Of a stretch of 33,649 bases of DNA, positions 24,707 through 33,179 are shown piece by piece. Source of the stretch: Bacteroidales bacterium. GTDB lineage: Bacteria; Bacteroidota; Bacteroidia; Bacteroidales; Muribaculaceae. The translations under genes were made by a program, and so were the position numbers. Position 1 is the first letter of the stretch, and the number at the start of each line of letters is the position of its first letter. Below the pieces are notes generated by a model, which made no database searches, was not told the origin of the DNA, and saw only the letters and a list, made by a program, of their open reading frames with translations. Where the stretch lies: assembly GCA_014800815.1 (NCBI GenBank), contig JAAVFI010000018.1:1-33649 (forward strand). Reading direction: 5' to 3'.

Positions 24707-26101
24707 ATGAAAAAATATATCAAAGCATTAGCGGCTGCCACCCTCGCCTTCACAGGCGCGGTGGCAATGACCGCCTGCTCCGAAGATAAAATCTACGAAG
24801 TAGACATCAACGGCGTGCCTATGGCATCAGACTATGAAGACGCCATTGAGATTACAGTCGATCAGTCGACAAACACCGCTTACTTCACTTTCAACAGCCC
24901 CGGTGTATATCCCGTGTGGATCATCGATGGCAAGTCGTACACCACCTCTCAGTCGTTCTCCCGCTACTACCGCAAGGCCGGCGACTACACTGTGGAAGTG
25001 AAAATCGGTAATGCCAACGGTATCAGCGATGGCACTCTTACCAAGAGCTTCACTATCAACAAGACTGCCATGAGCGGTTTCGGCGGCTTCGTATTCGAAT
25101 CCGAGCACAACCTCTGGCTTGGAGCCGAACGCCGTGTAGAATTCTGGTACGCACCGGGCTGGAATCAGATTGCCGACCCCGAATACACTTTAAACGAGGA
25201 AAGCTTCTCTCTCACGCTCCCCGAAGCAACCACCGACCAGTGGCAGGCTCAGGCTCACGTGAAGACCGACATCTGCCTTGCCGAAGGCGAATCGTTCGAC
25301 GGCTCGTTCATCTTCACCGCAAACAAAGACATCAAGAACATCACCCTCAAGCTCCACCCCGACGGTGACGACGACGACGGTCACTCTTTCTTCTGCAACC
25401 AGAAAATCAACCTCGAAGCCGGAACACCCATCACCTACTGGTTCAGCGACCTTACCGCCGTTGTACCCATGGACAACCTCGTGTTCACATTCGACTTCGG
25501 CGGCAACCCCGAAGGCATCGAAATCTCGGTTGAAAACATCGTGCTCAAGAACCACTCTTACGACGACGGCACAATCCTTCCCGAAATCTCCACTACTCCC
25601 GAGCCCGATTGGGTAAGCGTTACAAGCCCCGAAAACCTCTGGAACGGTGCTACTATCACTCCCTCGTTCTGGTACGCTCCGGGCTGGAACCAGATTGCCG
25701 ACCCCGGCTTCGATATGGACGGCAACAGCTACACTATCACCCTCCCCGAAGCAACATTCGAACGCTGGCAGTGCCAGGTGCTCCTCAACACCGACATCGT
25801 AATTACCGACCCCAATGTAGCCTACGACTTCTGCTGCACTATCGAAAGCAACACCGCTCTCGGCGCTGTGATGTTCAAGCTCGTTGAGACAGACGAAGGC
25901 GAAACCAAGCACGACGGCAACTTCTACTTCGCCGACGAAGCTCCCGTAGCCGACGGCCTCAGCAAGTTCTGGCGCTCGACCTGCCTCCCCGCAGAAGGCT
26001 CAGCTCCCCACGCCCTTTCGCTTGTCCTTGACTTCGGCGGCAACCCCGCAGGTGTCGAGCTGACAATCAGCAACATAATATTACAGGTTCACCACGATTG
26101 A
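24707..26101 (+). CDS. Surface glycan-binding lipoprotein with PKD-like domain and two tandem binding modules
   Basis: This is a 464-residue lipoprotein (Cys24, MTAC|SED) in the SusE/SGBP-B position. Residues about 40-118 resemble a PKD/Ig-like spacer (VYPVWIIDGKSY ... AGDYTVEVKIGN). Two homologous modules follow, about 134-283 and 308-462. Each opens with NLW.GA and FWYAPGWNQIADP, has a central LPEAT..W, and ends FDFGGNP.G...S.NI.L, a CBM4/9-like beta-sandwich pattern. The two copies share a 39-bp stretch with two mismatches. The repeated aromatic F-W-Y...W is a plausible glucan-stacking platform. No catalytic motif is seen. It likely holds the polymer at the cell surface for the GH16 enzyme. 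CBM family assignment is inference. Confidence 0.85.
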   Translation: MKKYIKALAAATLAFTGAVAMTACSEDKIYEVDINGVPMASDYEDAIEITVDQSTNTAYFTFNSPGVYPVWIIDGKSYTTSQSFSRYYRKAGDYTVEVKIGNANGISDGTLTKSFTINKTAMSGFGGFVFESEHNLWLGAERRVEFWYAPGWNQIADPEYTLNEESFSLTLPEATTDQWQAQAHVKTDICLAEGESFDGSFIFTANKDIKNITLKLHPDGDDDDGHSFFCNQKINLEAGTPITYWFSDLTAVVPMDNLVFTFDFGGNPEGIEISVENIVLKNHSYDDGTILPEISTTPEPDWVSVTSPENLWNGATITPSFWYAPGWNQIADPGFDMDGNSYTITLPEATFERWQCQVLLNTDIVITDPNVAYDFCCTIESNTALGAVMFKLVETDEGETKHDGNFYFADEAPVADGLSKFWRSTCLPAEGSAPHALSLVLDFGGNPAGVELTISNIILQVHHD

Positions 26102-26113
26102 TGAGCCCCTCTG

Positions 26114-26154
26114 GCACGCGGTCCGGTTATCGCATTGACGGACCGCGTGCTTTT
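26114..26154 (+). terminator. Internal terminator/attenuator between the binding protein and GH16
   Basis: GCACGCGGTCCG (26114-26125) and CGGACCGCGTGC (26139-26150) form a perfect 12-bp GC-rich stem with a 13-nt loop, followed by TTTT. The short T-run suggests partial readthrough, so the hydrolase genes downstream would be transcribed at a lower level than susCD. The stem may also protect the 3' end of the upstream mRNA. Confidence 0.75.
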
Positions 26155-26192
26155 CACATCCTCTCCACAAACCTTAACTCATTATCACTCAG

Positions 26193-27311
26193 ATGCGCAC
26201 TCACTTACTCTCATCTTTCGCTGCGGTAGCTATAGCATTTGCAGCTACATCATGCGGCAGCGACAATACTTCTCCCTCCGAATCACTCTACGCTGTATCT
26301 GCAAGCGTGGAGTCTCTTTCTTTTGATGCCTCAGGAGACAGCAAATCATTCACCGTTACGGCCTCGTCTGAATGGGACGCCGTGACATCTGATGACTGGA
26401 TTAAACTCACCAAATCCGGCACAACTTCGCAGAACGGCACCGTAGAAGTGACCGTTGGCGCCAACTCAAGCAAAAACGAACGTACAGGCACCGTTACACT
26501 CAAGTCGGGTACTGCACGCACCAACATAAGCATACAGCAGGACGGCCGTGAGCCCGAGCCTTTCGACCCCACTATCAAAGTACCCGAAGGATATGAGCTC
26601 GTATGGCACGACGAATTCGACGGCGCCTCGCTGAATACCGCCGACTGGACCTATGAGATTCAGGGCCCGGGCTGGGTGAACAATGAGCTCCAGACCTACA
26701 CCCGCAACTCTCGCGTAGTCGAACTCTCCGACGGCATTCTCTCAATCAACTGCTACAAAGAATCAGGCAAAGTCTACTCCGCACGCATCTACGCCCACGT
26801 AGGTTCGGGCTGGAAATACGGAATCTTCGAAGCCCGTATCCGCCTCCCCAAAGGCCGCGGCACATGGCCCGCTTACTGGATGATGCCCGTGACCGTCGAC
26901 TGGGTGAACGAAGGCTGGCCCCTCTGCGGCGAGATTGATATCATGGAGGAAGTGGGCTACAATGCCAACTACACTTCATCTTCCATTCACTGCAAAGACT
27001 ACAACCACGTGATGGGCACTCAGAAGACAGCCGAACGCTACACTGCAGGCGCTCAGGACGACTTCCACATCTACCGCCTCGAGTGGACAAAAGACTATAT
27101 CCGCACTTATTTAGACGACAAACTCCTCCTATCGTTCGCCAACGACGGCAAGGGCAAGGTATCGTCCTGGCCGTTCGACAAGCCCTTCTATCCCATTCTC
27201 AACCTCGCTTGGGGCGGCGACTGGGGCGGTGCTCAGGGTGTAGACGAATCCTGCCTCCCCGCAACCATGCAAGTAGACTACCTGAGAGTATTCCAACAGA
27301 CACAGAACTAA
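26193..27311 (+). CDS. GH16 beta-glucanase lipoprotein (laminarinase/lichenase type) with BACON domain
   Basis: This is a 372-residue endo-beta-glucanase. The lipoprotein signal ends AATSC (Cys21). A BACON Ig-like domain (about 35-115) contains SSEWDAVTSDDWI and ends TNISIQQDG. The GH16 catalytic domain (about 128-368) opens YELVWHDEFDG. It holds the retaining motif E247-I-D249-I-M-E252, with E247 the nucleophile and E252 the acid/base, plus WPAYWMMP and the WGGDWGGAQGVD loop. The pattern suits beta-1,3- or mixed-linkage glucan rather than agar or carrageenan. It sits behind the attenuator hairpin; no separate promoter is evident in 26155-26192. Confidence 0.94.
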   Translation: MRTHLLSSFAAVAIAFAATSCGSDNTSPSESLYAVSASVESLSFDASGDSKSFTVTASSEWDAVTSDDWIKLTKSGTTSQNGTVEVTVGANSSKNERTGTVTLKSGTARTNISIQQDGREPEPFDPTIKVPEGYELVWHDEFDGASLNTADWTYEIQGPGWVNNELQTYTRNSRVVELSDGILSINCYKESGKVYSARIYAHVGSGWKYGIFEARIRLPKGRGTWPAYWMMPVTVDWVNEGWPLCGEIDIMEEVGYNANYTSSSIHCKDYNHVMGTQKTAERYTAGAQDDFHIYRLEWTKDYIRTYLDDKLLLSFANDGKGKVSSWPFDKPFYPILNLAWGGDWGGAQGVDESCLPATMQVDYLRVFQQTQN

Positions 27312-27341
27312 CAACACAGAACTATTTAAGATCCACGAGTG

Positions 27342-28595
27342 ATGAAATATTTATCCATTATCGCATCAATGATGCTTGCCGCTTCGGCACTGCCTTCGTG
27401 CGCCCCGAAGACTCAGGAAAGCACCGAATCTCCCGTTTTCGTAACTATCGACGGACACGACCTCATCGCGCCCGACGGCAGCAAACTCTTCATCAAGGGT
27501 ACCAACCTCGGCAACTGGCTCAATCCCGAAGGATATATGTTCGGGTTCAGCAAGACCAATTCGCCCCGCATGATCAACGAAATGCTCTGCCAAATGGTAG
27601 GTGAAGACTCCGCTGAAGATTTCTGGAAAGCGTTCAAAGACAACTACATCACCCGCGGCGATATCGAGTTCATAGCTTCTACCGGCGCCAACACTATCCG
27701 CCTCCCCTTCCACTACAAACTCTTCACCGATGAAGACTACATGGGCATGAAGGCCGGCAACGACGGCTTCGCACGCATCGACACCCTCGTAGAATGGTGC
27801 CGCAACAACGGCCTCTATCTCATCCTCGACATGCACGATGCTCCCGGCGGTCAGACCGGCGACAACATCGACGACAGCTACGCATATCCCTGGTTGCTCG
27901 AAAGCGAACGCGCACAGCAGCAGTTCTGCGACATATGGGGCGAAATCGCCGCCAAGTATGCCGACGAACCCGTAATCCTCGGCTACGAACTCATCAACGA
28001 GCCCGTAGCTCCCTACTTCGGCGAGCGCACCGACAGCCTCAAGGCAGCCCTCGAACCCGTGCACAAGAAAGCCGTGGCCGCTATCCGCGAGCACGACAAA
28101 AATCACATCGTGCTCCTCGGCGGCGCGGTATGGAACTCCGACTTCAGCTGCTTCAACGACTGGACTTACGACGACAAACTGATGTACACCTGCCACCGCT
28201 ACGGAGGCGACCCTACTGCCAAAGCTATATCGAGTTTCATAGCCTTCCGCGACTCCACCGGGCTGCCTATGTATATGGGTGAAATCGGCCACAACACCGA
28301 CGAATGGCAGGAAGCATTCTGCAACGTGCTTGAAGAAAACAATATCGGCTACACATTCTGGCCCTACAAGAAGCTCGACGGCTCATGTATGATGGCTATC
28401 GAGCGTCCTGAAGGCTGGCAGGCCGTAGTCGACTTCTCCGAAAGCGACCGCTCGAGCTACGGCGCTATCCGCGAGCATCGTCCCGACACTGCAGCCGCAC
28501 GCGAGGCACTCCGTCAGTTCATAGCCAACTCACGAGTTGAGAAGTGCACCCCTCAGAAAGGCTACATTAAATCAATCAAACTCAATATCGATTAA
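27342..28595 (+). CDS. GH5 family glycoside hydrolase lipoprotein
   Basis: This is a 417-residue (beta/alpha)8 hydrolase. ATG at 27342 is preferred to the GTG one codon earlier. The signal ends SALPSC (Cys20). The family opening KGTNLGNWLNPEGYMF is clear, as are NTIRLPFHY and LDMHDAPGGQ. The acid/base is E220 in LINEP and the nucleophile E314 in YMGEIGH. The opening resembles the exo-beta-1,3-glucanase side of GH5 (GVNLGGWL in fungal enzymes), but the subfamily cannot be fixed by eye. It is 30 bp after GH16 and 7 bp before the first GH3, so they are co-transcribed. Confidence 0.92.
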   Translation: MKYLSIIASMMLAASALPSCAPKTQESTESPVFVTIDGHDLIAPDGSKLFIKGTNLGNWLNPEGYMFGFSKTNSPRMINEMLCQMVGEDSAEDFWKAFKDNYITRGDIEFIASTGANTIRLPFHYKLFTDEDYMGMKAGNDGFARIDTLVEWCRNNGLYLILDMHDAPGGQTGDNIDDSYAYPWLLESERAQQQFCDIWGEIAAKYADEPVILGYELINEPVAPYFGERTDSLKAALEPVHKKAVAAIREHDKNHIVLLGGAVWNSDFSCFNDWTYDDKLMYTCHRYGGDPTAKAISSFIAFRDSTGLPMYMGEIGHNTDEWQEAFCNVLEENNIGYTFWPYKKLDGSCMMAIERPEGWQAVVDFSESDRSSYGAIREHRPDTAAAREALRQFIANSRVEKCTPQKGYIKSIKLNID

Positions 28596-28602
28596 GAACC
28601 CG

Positions 28603-30837
28603 ATGAAAAAACTCACAATTCTTGCGCTTGCCGCAGCCATTGCACTGCCGATGTCTGCTGTACCCAAAAAGCGTCCCGTATACCTCGACCCCGAAGCTCC
28701 TATCGAGCAGCGCGTAGAAGATGCCCTCTCCCGCATGACTCTCGAAGAGAAAGTGCGCATCCTGCACGCTCAGTCGAAATTCTCATCGGCCGGTGTTCCC
28801 CGCCTCGGCATCCCCGAACTATGGACCACCGACGGCCCTCACGGAATCCGTCCGGAAGTACTCTGGGACGAGTGGGACCAGGCAGGCTGGACCAACGACT
28901 CCTGCGTGGCATTCCCCGCCCTCACCTGCCTTGCAGCTACCTGGAACCCTGATATGGCCGATCTCTATGGCCGTACAATAGGCGAAGAAGCCCGCTACAG
29001 AGGCAAGGACGTGCTCCTCGGCCCGGGCGTCAACATCTACCGCACCCCCCTCAACGGCCGAAACTTCGAGTACATGGGCGAAGACCCCTACCTGGCCGCT
29101 AAAATGGTAGTACCCTACGTACAGGGTCTGCAGGACAATGGCGTGGCAGCCTGCGTAAAGCACTACGCCCTCAACAACAATGAGGTGAACCGCCACACTA
29201 CCAACGTAATTCTCGACGACCGCGCCCTCTACGAAATATATCTGCCGGCTTTCAAAGCGGCTGTACAGGACGGCGGTGCATGGTCGATAATGGGTGCTTA
29301 CAACCTCTACAACGACGAGCACCTCTGCCACAACCGGCGTATGCTCAACGACATCCTCAAAGGCGAATGGGGCTTCGACGGTGTCGTAATCAGCGACTGG
29401 GGCGGTACACACGATACCCGCCAGGCTATCACCAACGGCCTCGACCTCGAATTCGGTTCATGGACCAACGGTCTTTCTGCCGGCACACGCAACGCTTACG
29501 ACAACTACTATCTTGCCAAGCCCTATCTCGACCTTATCAAGAGCGGTGAGGTAGGCACTGAAGAACTCGACGACAAGGCACGCCGCGTGCTCCGTCTTAT
29601 CTTCCGCACTGCCATGGACTCGCGTCCCGGATATGGTGCGCTCTGCGCCGACGAGCACTATGATGCCGCCCGCCGCATCGGCGACGAAGGTATCGTCCTC
29701 CTCAAGAACGACAATGCCACTCTCCCCCTCAAGCTCGACGGCACCAAGAAAATACTCGTAGTAGGCGAAAACGCCGTGAAGATGATGACCGTAGGCGGTG
29801 GCTCTTCGTCGCTCAAGGCTCAGCACGAGATTTCGCCCCTCGACGGTCTCCGTGCCGCAGTACCCGCAGGTGTTGAGGTAGAATACGTCCGCGGATACGT
29901 AGGCGACGTTACCGGCGAATACAACGGTGTGACTACCGGCCAGGACCTTAAGGACGACCGCAGCGCCGACGAACTCATTGCCGAAGCCGTTGCCAAGGCA
30001 AAAGACGCCGACTACGTGATTTTCTTCGGCGGTCTCAACAAGAGCGACCACCAGGACTGTGAAGATTCCGACCGCGCAGGCCTCGAACTCCCCTACGATC
30101 AGGACCGCGTAATCTCCGCTCTCGCAAAGGCCAACCCCAACTTCGCCGTTGTAAATATCTCCGGCAACGCCGTGGCAATGCCCTGGGTTAAAGAAGTTCC
30201 CGCTATCGTACAGGCATGGTTCCTCGGCTCGGAAGCCGGCAACTCCATTGCCGACATCCTCCTCGGCAAGGTAAATCCTTCGGGCAAGCTCCCCATGACA
30301 TTCCCCGTAGCTCTTAACGACAACGGCGCTCACGCCACCGGCAGCTATCCCGGCGTAAAACGCGACAACAGCGATATCTGGGACCTCGAATACAAAGAAG
30401 GTATCCTCGTAGGCTACCGCTGGCACGACACCAAGAAGATTAAGCCCCTCTTCGCCTTCGGCCACGGCCTCAGCTACACCGACTTCGCTTACGGCAAAGC
30501 TACCGCCGACGCTACCGACATGACAGCCGACGGCACTATCACTATCACCGTACCCGTGACCAACACAGGCAAGGTTGCAGGCGAAGAAGTAGTACAGCTC
30601 TACATCTCCGACCCCAAATCATCGCTCCCCCGCCCCGCCAAAGAACTCAAAGGCTTCAAGAAACTCAGCCTCAAGCCCGGCGAGACCGCAAACGCAGTAT
30701 TTACCATTACAGCCGACGACCTCTCGTTCTTCGACCCTGCAAAGCACGAATGGGTAGCCGAAAAGGGCAAATTCGTTGCTTCGGTAGGTGCCGCTTCCGA
30801 CGACATCAAGTCGACAGTAAACTTCAATCTTAAATAA
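28603..30837 (+). CDS. GH3 beta-glucosidase, periplasmic
   Basis: This is a 744-residue exo-glucosidase. The start at 28603 gives a cleavable signal peptide MKKLTILALAAAIALPMSA. An earlier in-frame ATG at 28537 lies inside the GH5 gene and is rejected. The N-terminal TIM barrel includes TTDGPHGIRPE, the substrate-binding CVKHYALNNNE and the nucleophile D265 in VVISDWGG. The alpha/beta sandwich domain holds the probable acid/base in DCEDSDRAGLELP. A fibronectin-III-like C-terminal domain follows (FAFGHGLSYTDF onward). No lipobox, so it should be soluble in the periplasm, splitting imported gluco-oligosaccharides. Confidence 0.94.
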   Translation: MKKLTILALAAAIALPMSAVPKKRPVYLDPEAPIEQRVEDALSRMTLEEKVRILHAQSKFSSAGVPRLGIPELWTTDGPHGIRPEVLWDEWDQAGWTNDSCVAFPALTCLAATWNPDMADLYGRTIGEEARYRGKDVLLGPGVNIYRTPLNGRNFEYMGEDPYLAAKMVVPYVQGLQDNGVAACVKHYALNNNEVNRHTTNVILDDRALYEIYLPAFKAAVQDGGAWSIMGAYNLYNDEHLCHNRRMLNDILKGEWGFDGVVISDWGGTHDTRQAITNGLDLEFGSWTNGLSAGTRNAYDNYYLAKPYLDLIKSGEVGTEELDDKARRVLRLIFRTAMDSRPGYGALCADEHYDAARRIGDEGIVLLKNDNATLPLKLDGTKKILVVGENAVKMMTVGGGSSSLKAQHEISPLDGLRAAVPAGVEVEYVRGYVGDVTGEYNGVTTGQDLKDDRSADELIAEAVAKAKDADYVIFFGGLNKSDHQDCEDSDRAGLELPYDQDRVISALAKANPNFAVVNISGNAVAMPWVKEVPAIVQAWFLGSEAGNSIADILLGKVNPSGKLPMTFPVALNDNGAHATGSYPGVKRDNSDIWDLEYKEGILVGYRWHDTKKIKPLFAFGHGLSYTDFAYGKATADATDMTADGTITITVPVTNTGKVAGEEVVQLYISDPKSSLPRPAKELKGFKKLSLKPGETANAVFTITADDLSFFDPAKHEWVAEKGKFVASVGAASDDIKSTVNFNLK

Positions 30838-30843
30838 TTCCCC

Positions 30844-33123
30844 ATGAAGAAAAGTATAATCATGGCAGCCGCGCTGTGTATCACAGCGACGGCTTGCCAG
30901 AAAAACTCAGGTTCGGGCGATGCCGAAATGGACGCTTTCATCTCCGAACTCATGAGCAAAATGACTCTTGAGGAAAAGCTGGGGCAGCTCAATCTCGTTG
31001 CCGGAGGCGACATCACCACCGGCGATGCCCTCAACAGCCCTATAGGAGCAGCCGTAGCCAACGGCAGCCTCGGTGGCACATTCAACATCAAAGGCGCCGA
31101 AAAAATCCGTGAGCTCCAGCAGCTCGCCGTCGACAGCACGCGCCTGGGCATACCTCTGCTCATAGGCATGGACGTAATCCACGGCTACGAGACAATATTC
31201 CCCATACCCCTCGCACTCTCCTGCTCATGGGATATGGACGCTATCGAGACCTCGGCACGCATCGCAGCCAAAGAGGCTTCGGCTGCCGGTATCAACTGGA
31301 CCTTCAGCCCCATGGTCGACATCAGCCGCGAACCCCGCTGGGGCCGTATGGCAGAAGGCTCGGGCGAAGACCCCTATCTGGGCTCGCAGATAGCAGGTGC
31401 AATGGTGCGCGGCTATCAGGGCGACCTCACATCGCCCGAAAATATCCTCGCATGCGTCAAGCACTTCGCTTTCTACGGTGCTCCCGACGGCGGCCGCGAC
31501 TACAATACCGTAGACATGAGCCGCAACAGGATGTACAACGAATATTTCGCTCCCTATAAGGCCGCTGTCGATGCAGGTGCTGCCACGGTGATGACATCGT
31601 TCAACACCGTAGACGGCATTCCCGCAACTGCCAACAAGTGGCTCGTCACCGACGTACTCCGCGACCGGTGGGGCTTCGACGGCCTCGTAGTCACCGACTA
31701 CGGCTCGATAGCCGAAATGGAACCTCACGGAGTAGCCAAACTCGCCGACGCTTCGGCTATGGCTCTCAACGCCGGCACCGACATGGATATGTGCTCTTTC
31801 GGCTTCATCAACACCCTCAAGCAGAGCCTCGAAGAGGGTAAGGTGACTCAGAAAGCTATCGACGAAGCAGTCCGTCGTGTACTCGAGGCCAAGTATCGTC
31901 TCGGCCTCTTCGACGATCCTTACAAATACTCCGACACATCTCTCGAGAAGACCAACATCTACACTCCCGAGAACCGTGCCGAAGCACGCCGCATCGCCGC
32001 CGAGACTTTTGTCCTCCTCAAGAACGACAACAATACCCTCCCCCTCGAGCGCAAAGGCCGCATAGCACTTGTAGGTCCTATGGCCGACAATGCCCTCAAC
32101 ATGCAGGGTACATGGGCCGTGACTGCCGACCACACCAAGTATAAATCGCTCCGTCAGGGTCTCGAAGACGCTCTCGGAAGCAACGGTACCGTACTCTATG
32201 CCAAGGGCGCCAACTTCTACTCCGACCCCGCTCTCGAAGCAGGAGTATCGCCCGGCGGCTCGACTCGCGACCCGCGCTCCGATGCCGAACTCCTCGCCGA
32301 AGCACGCCGAGTAGCTGCAGGTGCCGACGTGATTGTTGCCGCACTCGGCGAAGCTGCCGAGTCGAGCGGTGAATCATCGAGCCGTACCGACCTCACACTC
32401 CCCGCCAACCAGCAGGCCCTCCTCGACGCCATGCTCGCTACGGGCAAGCCTGTGGTAATGCTCAACTTCTCGGGCCGTCCTACCGTGCTCACCGCCGAGG
32501 CTGCCAAGGTACCCGCACTCATGAATGTATGGTCGCCCGGGTCGGAAGGTGCCGACGCTATCGCCGACGTACTCTTCGGCGACGTCAACCCCTCGGGTCG
32601 CCTCACAGCCACCCTCCCCGCAAACATGGGTCAGATACCTATCTACTACAACCACCTCAACACCGGTCGCCCCGAAGACCCCGCCAACCCCAACTTCCAG
32701 CGCTACCGCTCGAACTATATCGACTCGCCCAACGAGCCGCTATATCCTTTCGGCTACGGTCTGAGCTACACCGACTTCGACTACAGCAACCTGCGCCTGA
32801 GCGCACCCTCGCTCAACGCCGACGGCTCTATCGACGCCACAGTGACAGTCCGCAACACCGGTTCGCGCAAAGGCACCGAGACAGTGCAGTTCTACATCCG
32901 CGACCACTTCGCGTCTATCTCCCGACCTGTCAAAGAGCTCAAGCACTTCGAGCGCATCACACTCGAACCCGGCGAAAGCGCCGACGTGACATTCACCATT
33001 ACCCCCGAAGCCCTCTCATTCTACAACTCCAACCTTGAGTTCGTAGCCGAGCCCGGCGACTTCTCCGTAATGGCAGGTCCCGACAGCGAAAGAGTGCTTT
33101 CAGCCGACTTCGCCCTGAAATAA
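30844..33123 (+). CDS. GH3 beta-glucosidase lipoprotein, BglX-like
   Basis: This is a 759-residue GH3 enzyme of the BglX type. The lipoprotein signal ends ATAC (Cys18). MTLEEKLGQLNLV opens the catalytic barrel, followed by IGMDVIHGYETIFPIPLA, FSPMVDISREPRWGR and CVKHFAFYGAPDGGRDYN. The nucleophile is D285 in LVVTDYGS, and the acid/base Glu probably lies in SGESSSRTDL. The C-terminal FnIII-like domain begins near FGYGLSYTDFDY. It is clearly not a recent copy of the preceding GH3: the motifs around both catalytic residues differ, so linkage or chain-length preference probably differs too. It starts 6 bp after that gene and ends the PUL. Confidence 0.94.
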   Translation: MKKSIIMAAALCITATACQKNSGSGDAEMDAFISELMSKMTLEEKLGQLNLVAGGDITTGDALNSPIGAAVANGSLGGTFNIKGAEKIRELQQLAVDSTRLGIPLLIGMDVIHGYETIFPIPLALSCSWDMDAIETSARIAAKEASAAGINWTFSPMVDISREPRWGRMAEGSGEDPYLGSQIAGAMVRGYQGDLTSPENILACVKHFAFYGAPDGGRDYNTVDMSRNRMYNEYFAPYKAAVDAGAATVMTSFNTVDGIPATANKWLVTDVLRDRWGFDGLVVTDYGSIAEMEPHGVAKLADASAMALNAGTDMDMCSFGFINTLKQSLEEGKVTQKAIDEAVRRVLEAKYRLGLFDDPYKYSDTSLEKTNIYTPENRAEARRIAAETFVLLKNDNNTLPLERKGRIALVGPMADNALNMQGTWAVTADHTKYKSLRQGLEDALGSNGTVLYAKGANFYSDPALEAGVSPGGSTRDPRSDAELLAEARRVAAGADVIVAALGEAAESSGESSSRTDLTLPANQQALLDAMLATGKPVVMLNFSGRPTVLTAEAAKVPALMNVWSPGSEGADAIADVLFGDVNPSGRLTATLPANMGQIPIYYNHLNTGRPEDPANPNFQRYRSNYIDSPNEPLYPFGYGLSYTDFDYSNLRLSAPSLNADGSIDATVTVRNTGSRKGTETVQFYIRDHFASISRPVKELKHFERITLEPGESADVTFTITPEALSFYNSNLEFVAEPGDFSVMAGPDSERVLSADFALK

Positions 33124-33143
33124 TTCTTACACAATTTTTCCGA

Positions 33144-33179
33144 GAGGGAGCGTCCGCGCAGGGCGTTCCCTCTTTTTTT
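33144..33179 (+). terminator. Intrinsic terminator of the PUL
   Basis: A 12-bp stem, GAGGGAGCGTCC (33144-33155) with GGGCGTTCCCTC (33161-33172), has two G-U wobbles and a 5-nt loop. Seven Ts (33173-33179) follow. It lies 20 bp after the last GH3 stop codon. Confidence 0.9.

Noticed and set aside
28537-28602. GH5-GH3 overlap through an upstream ATG of GH3
   Set aside because: The extra 22 residues precede a complete signal peptide and fall in the GH5 gene; the ATG at 28603 is 7 bp after the GH5 stop.
29458-30465. 335-codon minus-strand frame opposite the first GH3 gene
   Set aside because: Shadow of codon bias in the GH3 gene; similar long antisense frames occur opposite susC, susD, GH5 and gpsA.
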